Positions 58,720-64,000 of a DNA stretch of 64,000 nucleotides are shown here, in pieces. A program made the position numbers and the translations under genes. Below the pieces are notes generated by a model. It made no database searches. It was not told where the DNA came from and saw only the letters and a program-made list of their open reading frames with translations. Each line of letters begins with the position of its first letter. The stretch's first letter is position 1. Source of the DNA: G963555815 sp965249615 [NCBI: bacterium] (lineage in GTDB: Bacteria > UBA8248 > JACPRG01); contig CBDFMI010000006.1 in assembly GCA_965249615.1 (NCBI GenBank), positions 682,001 through 746,000 of the forward strand, read 5' to 3'.

Positions 58720-59035
58720 ACAGGTGAATCCCCTTCTTTTGTCGAGGGGTCAATCAATGGCGGAAAATCCTGTCAAGCCTAAATGGGCGGGGGCCCTCTG
58801 TCAACGCTGAATTCATTGACCGGCAGGGCAGGGAGGGGGACCCGGGCCCTCGGGTTGTGGCGAAGGCCCCTTCCATCCGAATCTGGGAATGAGAGATAAA
58901 ATCATTGCCAGGCTTGTGGAAAAAGTGGATCTTAGCTACAACATACCGTCTCTTGTTGACAAAGCCCCATTGCAGAGGTGTCAGGTGGGGGATTACGACC
59001 GCAAGCGAGACTTGTGGGTGTAGGGAGGACATAGG
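58720..59035. other. Intergenic region, no gene seen
   Basis: This 316-nt stretch lies between the divergent DUF3187 and DUF3105 genes. Short open frames in it are shadows with no plausible start site. There is a TTGACA-like hexamer (TTGTTGACAAAG at about 58955) but no matching -10. It should hold the promoters of both genes. Confidence 0.35.
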
Positions 59036-59683
59036 GTGAAGAAAGGCTCGAAAAAAGGGAAAAAACGCCCCGATCGCCGGGGGTCGCAGGAGGTACAGAA
59101 CCCGAAAAAAGGGGAAAAGCGCCCCGATCGCCAGAGGTCGCAGGAGGTACAGAAACAGGAGCGCACCAAGCGCCGGACCAAGGCATCACGAAAGCGGATC
59201 GGGTATGGGATTTCCCTTCTCGTCTTGGCAGGCATCGCCTTTGGCATCTATCAGTTGACCTCACGGGAGCCCCTTGGGAGACTTCTGGTCAGCCAGGGCC
59301 ATCGACACATCTCTGAAGCTCAAGCACGGGTCCCCTTCCCCTATAACAGCGACCCACCCACGTCGGGACCTCATCTCCCTTTCATCGCCCCTTGGGGTGT
59401 TCACCGGGTGCCCCTCCCAAGGGCCCTCCAGATTCATAACCTTGAGGATGGAGGGGTCATCGTTCAATATCGCTGTCAGGATTGTGCTGATCTCATTCAG
59501 AAGATTGAAGCCATTGTGAAGCGATATCCGGAGTTCGTCATCGCGGCCCCCTATCCCGATATGGAACCCCTCATTGCCCTCACTGCCTGGCGCCGGATAG
59601 AGGAGCTGGAGGCATTCGATGAAAAACTGATCGTGGATTACATCGAGGCCTACCACGGGATTGACAACCACCGCAGGCGCTAG
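59036..59683 (+). CDS. DUF3105 membrane protein with duplicated basic tail
   Basis: A 215-residue protein. Residues 1-50 are a basic cytoplasmic tail made of an 18-residue tandem duplication (KKGxKRPDRxxSQEVQ), followed by a membrane helix (GISLLVLAGIAFGIY) and a periplasmic DUF3105 domain (PYNSDPPTSGPHLPF, HNLEDGGVIVQYRC, then HGIDNHRRR). DUF3105 proteins of unknown function carry this PPTSGPH motif. GTG 59036 follows GGAGG. The Lys/Arg-rich tail might contact nucleic acid or phospholipid. Confidence 0.82.
   Translation: MKKGSKKGKKRPDRRGSQEVQNPKKGEKRPDRQRSQEVQKQERTKRRTKASRKRIGYGISLLVLAGIAFGIYQLTSREPLGRLLVSQGHRHISEAQARVPFPYNSDPPTSGPHLPFIAPWGVHRVPLPRALQIHNLEDGGVIVQYRCQDCADLIQKIEAIVKRYPEFVIAAPYPDMEPLIALTAWRRIEELEAFDEKLIVDYIEAYHGIDNHRRR
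59049..59156 (+). repeat. 54-bp tandem duplication in the DUF3105 gene
   Basis: Units at 59049-59102 and 59103-59156 differ at only a few positions (CGAAAAAAGGG, CGCCCCGATCGCC, GGTCGCAGGAGGTACAGAA are in both). The period is 18 codons, so the duplication keeps the frame. The result is the doubled basic tail. Confidence 0.75.
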
Positions 59684-59768
59684 GCAGAACCTCAAAAGCG
59701 GAGAAATTTTTCCGGACAGTTTTCGGACGAAGAGGGGAGAAGTTTTTTTTACAGAGGACATTTTTCCC

Positions 59769-59797
59769 TTGACGGCACAGGGGACCCTCGATACCAT
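59769..59797 (+). promoter_or_regulatory. Candidate promoter for the response-regulator-like gene
   Basis: TTGACG at 59769-59774 (five of six) and TACCAT at 59792-59797 (four of six) are 17 nt apart in the 231-nt gap. The downstream gene starts at 59915. The gap is rich in A and T runs. Confidence 0.45.
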
Positions 59798-59914
59798 TCT
59801 TCTGTTTTTTCCAACACGCACTCCTATAAACATAGGTCAAACGAGTCGAGAATTTCAGGGTCCCAGCAAGGGACTTCCCCTTCTGAATTCTGATGGGCCA
59901 GAGGGCGTCTTAAG

Positions 59915-60532
59915 ATGTCCGCCGAGCGAGTGTTTTTTCTCACCAAGGATCCGGAAACGCGAGCGGCCCTGGACGTGGGCTCAAAAACCCTGGACGTCGA
60001 GCTCGTCCCCATAGATGGCCTGGGACCCTCTGAGACCCTTCGAGGCCAGCGCTTTCTTTTGGCCTTCGTCGGAATTCGAAGCGGCGCGTCACTCCTCATG
60101 GAGCGGCGTAAGGAGTTGAATCCAAAGCTCGTTCTGATGGCCCACCCTTCGGCCAAACGGAATGCCGTAGAGATGATGAAGGAGGGGGCCTTCGGCTTTC
60201 TCATGAAACCTTTTCTCCCCGAGGAGGTGTCTCTCCTGATTGACCGGGCCCTGGAGGAGCAGAAGGTCCGTCGAGACCTTCAACGAATGAGAAACCTAGA
60301 GAGCGTCTCGGGCCTCCTTTTGGAGCGCCTTCGCAAAGTCGTCAAGCGGGCTGACCCCGGCAAAAAGGGGGACCTCTACGATTTTGTGATGCGCTGCATT
60401 GAGAAGCCCCTGCTTGAGATGGTGTTGGAGGAGACGGGCGGAAACAAGATCAAGGCGGCGAACATCCTGGGGATCAATCGCAATACGCTTCGTTCGAAGA
60501 TTAAGGAATTGACCATCCGGACGGCCCGCTAG
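59915..60532 (+). CDS. Receiver-like domain plus Fis-type HTH protein, non-phosphorylatable
   Basis: A 205-residue protein. Residues 1-115 have the receiver fold by position: VFFLTKDPETRAAL, then LVLMAHPSAKRNAVEMMKEGAFGFLMKPF (Lys and Pro of KPF). The strand where Asp would be phosphorylated reads FVGIRSG, so the phosphoacceptor is missing. The C-terminal part (residues about 150-205) is the Fis/NtrC HTH: MVLEETGGNKIKAANILGINRNTLRSKI. No AAA+ ATPase lies between. It is probably a constitutively folded, ligand- or partner-controlled DNA-binding protein. Confidence 0.85.
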   Translation: MSAERVFFLTKDPETRAALDVGSKTLDVELVPIDGLGPSETLRGQRFLLAFVGIRSGASLLMERRKELNPKLVLMAHPSAKRNAVEMMKEGAFGFLMKPFLPEEVSLLIDRALEEQKVRRDLQRMRNLESVSGLLLERLRKVVKRADPGKKGDLYDFVMRCIEKPLLEMVLEETGGNKIKAANILGINRNTLRSKIKELTIRTAR

Positions 60533-60561
60533 CCGGCCGGAGTTTCCCTCCTGAGTGTCTT

Positions 60562-61368
60562 TTGGATTTTTCCGAGAGCCGACCCCCCTCTGTTTCCGAT
60601 TTTCCCTCCGGGCAGGGAAGAATCATCGTCGTCATCCTGGCCGCCGGCCGCGGAGTGCGGATGCGCTCCTCACTGCCGAAGGTTCTCCATCGCCTGGCCG
60701 GGACCCCCCTGATCGGCCATGTGCTCGCCACTGCACGCGCCCTCAAGCCGGACCGGATCGTGACAGTGGTGGGCCATCAAGGGGGGCAGGTCGAAGCGTT
60801 TCTGCAGGGAGAGGAGAATCCACCCGTCGAGGTGGTCCTTCAGGCCGAGCAGCTTGGGACGGCCCACGCCCTCCTCCAGACAGCGTCTTCCCTTCGTAGC
60901 GACAAGGGACATCTTCTGGTCCTGAGCGGGGATGTCCCTCTCATGAGGCCAAAGACCGTCGCCTCCTTCCTAGAGACTCACCGAGTGGAGAAGGCGGCGG
61001 CGACCCTTCTGACCTTTGAGGCTCAACACCCCACAGGGTACGGGAGGGTCGTGCGGGACGGGGAGGGGCAGGTGGTCCGCATCGTCGAGGAGGCTGACCT
61101 CACGCACGAGGATCAGGCCATCCAGGAACTCAATGCAGGGGCCTACTGTTTTGCCCTCCCTTGGGTGTTTGAGGCCCTGTCTGCCATTTCGTCCGAGAAG
61201 GGGCAGGGAGAGTTTCTGCTCACCGACATCGTCGAGGTGGCAGTCCACAGTGGCTTGCGGGTCTCCGCCCAAAGGGTGCCCTTTGAGGAGGCCCTGGGGA
61301 TCAACAGCCCTGAGGATCTGAGCCAGGCTGAGGAGATTCTCAGAAGACGGGCGGGGGAGGCCGTTTAA
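60562..61368 (+). CDS. GlmU-type UDP-GlcNAc pyrophosphorylase domain only
   Basis: A 268-residue nucleotidyltransferase of the GlmU N-terminal type. AAGRGVRMRSSLPKVLHRLAG is the GxG-x-R-x12-PK signature, with LQAEQLGTAHALLQT, LVLSGDVPLM, NAGAYCF and EFLLTDIVE. The C-terminal left-handed beta-helix acetyltransferase of E. coli GlmU is absent. The start is uncertain (TTG 60562). It is followed by a second nucleotidyltransferase with a beta-helix and by glmS. It would make UDP-GlcNAc from GlcNAc-1-P and UTP. Confidence 0.87.
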   Translation: MDFSESRPPSVSDFPSGQGRIIVVILAAGRGVRMRSSLPKVLHRLAGTPLIGHVLATARALKPDRIVTVVGHQGGQVEAFLQGEENPPVEVVLQAEQLGTAHALLQTASSLRSDKGHLLVLSGDVPLMRPKTVASFLETHRVEKAAATLLTFEAQHPTGYGRVVRDGEGQVVRIVEEADLTHEDQAIQELNAGAYCFALPWVFEALSAISSEKGQGEFLLTDIVEVAVHSGLRVSAQRVPFEEALGINSPEDLSQAEEILRRRAGEAV

Positions 61369-61400
61369 GTGGGACCGGCACGCATCTTTCTGGGCTCAGG

Positions 61401-61430
61401 TTGCACCATCAGGGCGAGCGCCGTTATAAT
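61401..61430 (+). promoter_or_regulatory. Candidate promoter ahead of the sugar nucleotidyltransferase
   Basis: TTGCAC at 61401-61406 and a perfect TATAAT at 61425-61430 are 18 nt apart. The transcript would begin about 120 nt before the gene at 61559, leaving a long leader. A separate TTGACA occurs at 61458-61463 without a good -10. Confidence 0.45.
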
Positions 61431-61558
61431 CAAGGTGTTGGTGGGGAAGGGGTGGTCTTGACATTGGGTTGTCTGACTGAGAATTCGACCATCCCGCCGG
61501 AGACTAAAATGTTTTCCAGGGCCCGTCTTCGAGGGACCAGGCGGGGAAGGAGCGGTGG

Positions 61559-62764
61559 ATGAAGGCAGTCATTCTGGCTGGAGGGGGCGATGACCTAAAA
61601 CCCTTCACGACCACCCGTCCGAAACCCATGATCTCCGTGAGCGGTCGTTCTCTGTTGGAGAACACCGTCGTATTCCTCAAGGAAGTGGGCATCCACGACC
61701 TCGTCTTGGTCGTGGGGCATTGCCAGGAACAGATCTTCTCCCACTTCGGCCGGGGCCACGATTTTGGCGTCAACATCTCCTACGTCGCCCAGGAGGACGG
61801 GGGGGGGATCGGAGACGCTCTCCTTCACGCCCGGGGGCGGGTCCAGCCGGGGGACTTCTTTCTCCTGGTCTATGGGGATGTCCTGACGGGCGGGAACATC
61901 TACTGGCAAACCATCCAGTCCTTCCACTCCTTCCGCTCTGCGGTCGCGGCCATCTGCCTGACCCCTTCCGCCGAGGCTTTCGGCAATGTCTACCTGGACA
62001 ACGAAATGCGGATCACGCGGCTGGTTGAGAAGCCGATGCAGCCCCATCATGGGAACTACGTCCTGGCCGGCGTCTTCGTCCTTCCCCAGGATTTCCTTGA
62101 CCGTCTCGAGAAGTTCGGGGGCAACATGGAGGAGGCCCTTAGGGATCTCATCTCGACAGAGGGCTTGAGGTCTTCCATCTGGGAGGAGGATTGGGTCGAT
62201 ACGCAGCACCCTTGGGACATTCTCCGGGCCAACCGGATGGTGATGGACGGCTGGCACGAGGCCGTCATCTCCGATTCCACCCAGTTGCGTGGCTCTGTCA
62301 AGGTGGACGGGCCGGTCCAGATCGGGGACGAGGTGGTGATCGAATCAGGGACAGTTTTGCAGGGTCCCTGTTACATCGGCCCCGGCACTTTCATTGGCAA
62401 CAACGTCCTCGTTCGTCGCTATACCAGCATTGGTCCCAAATCGGTCATTGGCTATGGGGTCGAGTTGAAGAACTGCGTCCTCTTCGGCTCCGCCAAGGTG
62501 GGCCGCCTCTCTTTTATCGGGGATAGTGTGGTGGGGGAGGGGGTCGACATTGGATCAGGGACGATGACGGTCAATACCAATCTAGACGGCACAACGGTCC
62601 AGGCCCATCAGGATGGGGCCCTCGTGGAGACGGGGATGGAGAAGCTGGGTTCCTTCATCGGCGATGGGGCCATCATCGGCGCTGGGAACACTCTTCTGGC
62701 CGGGACCGTCATCCCCGCCGCTACCATCATCCCCCACCACGGGACCGTCACCCGAGGGACCTGA
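61559..62764 (+). CDS. Archaeal-type bifunctional sugar-1-phosphate nucleotidyltransferase/acetyltransferase
   Basis: A 401-residue protein. Residues 1-230 are a nucleotidyltransferase (AVILAGGGDDLKPFTTTRPKPMISVSG, VYGDVLTGGN, NYVLAGVFVL). Residues about 235-400 are a left-handed beta-helix with hexapeptide repeats (IGDEVVIESGTVLQGPCYIGPG, FIGNNVLVRRYTSIG, VVGEGVDIGSGTM). The architecture is that of archaeal ST0452-like enzymes that acetylate GlcN-1-P and attach UTP or dTTP. With the GlmU-like protein before it and glmS after it, it probably supplies the acetyltransferase missing there. ATG 61559. Confidence 0.87.
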   Translation: MKAVILAGGGDDLKPFTTTRPKPMISVSGRSLLENTVVFLKEVGIHDLVLVVGHCQEQIFSHFGRGHDFGVNISYVAQEDGGGIGDALLHARGRVQPGDFFLLVYGDVLTGGNIYWQTIQSFHSFRSAVAAICLTPSAEAFGNVYLDNEMRITRLVEKPMQPHHGNYVLAGVFVLPQDFLDRLEKFGGNMEEALRDLISTEGLRSSIWEEDWVDTQHPWDILRANRMVMDGWHEAVISDSTQLRGSVKVDGPVQIGDEVVIESGTVLQGPCYIGPGTFIGNNVLVRRYTSIGPKSVIGYGVELKNCVLFGSAKVGRLSFIGDSVVGEGVDIGSGTMTVNTNLDGTTVQAHQDGALVETGMEKLGSFIGDGAIIGAGNTLLAGTVIPAATIIPHHGTVTRGT

Positions 62765-62769
62765 GAGCT

Positions 62770-64000
62770 GTGTGCGGCATCAGCGGCATCGTCAGCTACC
62801 GAGATATCTCCTCCGATCTCTTTCAGAGCATCCGAAGCCTGGAGTATCGAGGATACGACTCCTGCGGCGTCGCGGTGCTTAACTCCAAAGGCATCATGAT
62901 GAAGAAGAACACCGGGACCGTGGAGGAGGTCAATGACAAGGAGGCCCTCACTCAGGTCAAGGGCCACGTCGGGATTGCCCACACTCGCTGGGCGACACAC
63001 GGCAAGGTCAACAAGGCCAACGCCCACCCCCACTATTGCTGCCGGAACGAGACCGCTGTTGTTCATAATGGGATCATCTCAAACCTGCGCCCGCTTCGGG
63101 AACGCCTCCTGGCGGCGGGGCATCATTTTCGATCCGATACAGACAGCGAGGTGGTGCCTCATCTGATCGAGGAATACCTGCAGGCCGGCCTCAGCCTGGA
63201 GAAGGCCTTCCGAAAAACGCTGGGGGAACTGGACGGCACCTTCGCCCTCGCCCTCATCTCCCTCAGTGCGCCTGACCGCATCCTGTGCGCCAAGAGGGAG
63301 AGCCCCCTCATCTTGGGGATTGGCGATGGTTGCCACTTCGTCGCCTCAGATTTCAACGGGTTCATCGAATTCACCAAACACGCTGTCGTCCTGGATGATG
63401 GGGAAATGGCCATCGTGACCAAGGACGACTTGGAGGTGAAGAACTTCCACACGGCCCGGTCCAAGAGAAAGGAGGTCACGGAGATCCATTGGGACGCCGA
63501 GACCTCCAAACGGGGGGGATACCCCCACTACATGCTCAAAGAGATCTACGAGCAACCCCTCACGGTGGCCCACGCCCTGACGCTGGATGAGAAAACGCTG
63601 GGGAAACTGGCGAAACAGATCGAGTCTTGCCGCCGGACCTATTTGGTGGGGACCGGGACCACTTACTACGTCAGCCTGGTGGCCCAGTATCTCTTTACCC
63701 AGCTCTCGAAACGCTACCTCCCCGCCATTAGCAGCGATGAGTTCAAGCCTCTCGCCGAGGTCGACAAGGAGACCCTCGTCATTGCCGTTTCTCAGTCTGG
63801 GGAGACCTACGATACCCTGAGCGCGCTGCGCTGCGCACGGGAAAGCGGGGCGAAGACGGCCGCTGTCCTGAACGTTCAAGGCTCCTCGATGGCTCGCCTG
63901 GTGGATCAGGCTATCTTGCAGGGGGCAGGGCCGGAGATCTGTGTCCTCAGCACCAAGGCCGCCCTCTCTCAGATGATCATCCTTCTCCTCGTGGCCGTCG
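62770..64000 (+). CDS. glmS: Glucosamine-6-phosphate synthase (3' part beyond window)
   Basis: GlmS makes GlcN-6-P from fructose-6-P and glutamine. The start GTG 62770 gives VCGISGIVSYRD, with Cys2 as the nucleophile of the glutaminase domain, and RGYDSCGVAVLN, HTRWATHGKVNKANAHPHY follow. The isomerase domain begins around residue 245 with SQSGETYDTLSALRCAR. The gene continues to the right edge, about 410 codons visible. It starts 5 nt after the preceding gene and belongs to the same operon, so GlcNAc-1-P synthesis is supplied locally. GlmM is not in the window. Confidence 0.95.
   Translation, partial: MCGISGIVSYRDISSDLFQSIRSLEYRGYDSCGVAVLNSKGIMMKKNTGTVEEVNDKEALTQVKGHVGIAHTRWATHGKVNKANAHPHYCCRNETAVVHNGIISNLRPLRERLLAAGHHFRSDTDSEVVPHLIEEYLQAGLSLEKAFRKTLGELDGTFALALISLSAPDRILCAKRESPLILGIGDGCHFVASDFNGFIEFTKHAVVLDDGEMAIVTKDDLEVKNFHTARSKRKEVTEIHWDAETSKRGGYPHYMLKEIYEQPLTVAHALTLDEKTLGKLAKQIESCRRTYLVGTGTTYYVSLVAQYLFTQLSKRYLPAISSDEFKPLAEVDKETLVIAVSQSGETYDTLSALRCARESGAKTAAVLNVQGSSMARLVDQAILQGAGPEICVLSTKAALSQMIILLLVAV

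Noticed and set aside
1-64000. CRISPR arrays, phage genes, insertion sequences
   Set aside because: No regular spacer-repeat array, transposase or phage structural gene was recognised on either strand.

Overview
The window is G+C-rich (about 60% by eye), gene-dense bacterial chromosome. It carries one tRNA gene and no insertion sequence, phage module or CRISPR array that I can see. The cell is probably a diderm: there are lipoproteins, a DUF3187 protein that looks like an outer-membrane protein, a TatA/TatC pair and a periplasmic-binding-protein transporter. It probably makes hopanoids (hpnH) and probably makes selenoproteins (an in-frame UGA in a thioredoxin-fold gene). This fits lineages such as Methylomirabilota (NC10), Desulfobacterota or Nitrospirota-like bacteria, but I cannot assign a phylum from the sequence alone.

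Layout. 1-2350: end of hisZ, purA and a secreted cupredoxin-like protein. 2410-4524 (minus): acyP, pyrF, tatC and tatA. 4748-5510: a DnaQ-like exonuclease with an apparent deletion. 5582-8528 (minus): a three-gene unit of FemAB/BioF2-like acyltransferase, GT4 glycosyltransferase and PIG-L deacetylase. 8680-12938: an MBL hydrolase, a RidA-like protein, a WYL regulator and a lipoprotein. 13113-17605: two methyltransferases (one clearly A+T-rich), a membrane protein and an orphan DppD/DppF pair. 18044-21468 (minus): a sodium-pumping methylmalonyl-CoA decarboxylase operon. 21783-24415: nadE, rsmI and a CaCA-type exchanger. 24515-29692: an endonuclease-IV-like barrel, an aldehyde dehydrogenase, thioredoxin reductase, a two-cluster ferredoxin, a nicotinate phosphoribosyltransferase remnant and nrnA. 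29738: tRNA-Asn. 29968-33158 (minus): pirin, a frameshifted FMN reductase, a redoxin and dinB. 33337-37482: M20 dipeptidase, aspartase and bioD. 37518-40914 (minus): a PhnDCEE-type ABC transporter that may carry selenium oxyanion. 41221-46679: a TPR secreted protein, a YHS-like small protein and an aminotransferase/aldehyde dehydrogenase pair. 46836-53778: an FG-GAP protein, a flippase-like membrane protein, a glycosyltransferase-methyltransferase fusion, a glutamine amidotransferase and a divergent YchF-like GTPase. 53924-57446 (minus): a second TPR protein, the candidate selenoprotein and hpnH. 57676-64000: DUF3187, DUF3105, a degenerate response regulator and a UDP-GlcNAc block (GlmU-like pyrophosphorylase, archaeal-type sugar nucleotidyltransferase with left-handed beta helix, glmS).

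The most notable observation is at 55503-56225. Two adjacent reading frames on the minus strand are one open frame interrupted by a single UGA, at the place where a deiodinase/thioredoxin-fold protein carries its redox Cys or Sec (Ile-Thr-UGA-Pro-Pro-Ser-Arg). A perfect 6-bp hairpin with GU in its apical loop begins 14 nt after the UGA, as in a bacterial SECIS. The gene starts 15 nt after hpnH and is probably cotranscribed with it. Other points of interest are the possible selenium-type PhnD transporter, the unlinked-to-ligase glycosyltransferase/deacetylase/acyltransferase trio, the split GlmU arrangement, paired dyads ahead of the RidA-like gene, and several single-base or small-deletion gene breaks (exonuclease, FMN reductase, transglutaminase-like gene, nicotinate phosphoribosyltransferase fragment). 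These breaks are either real decay or sequence errors.
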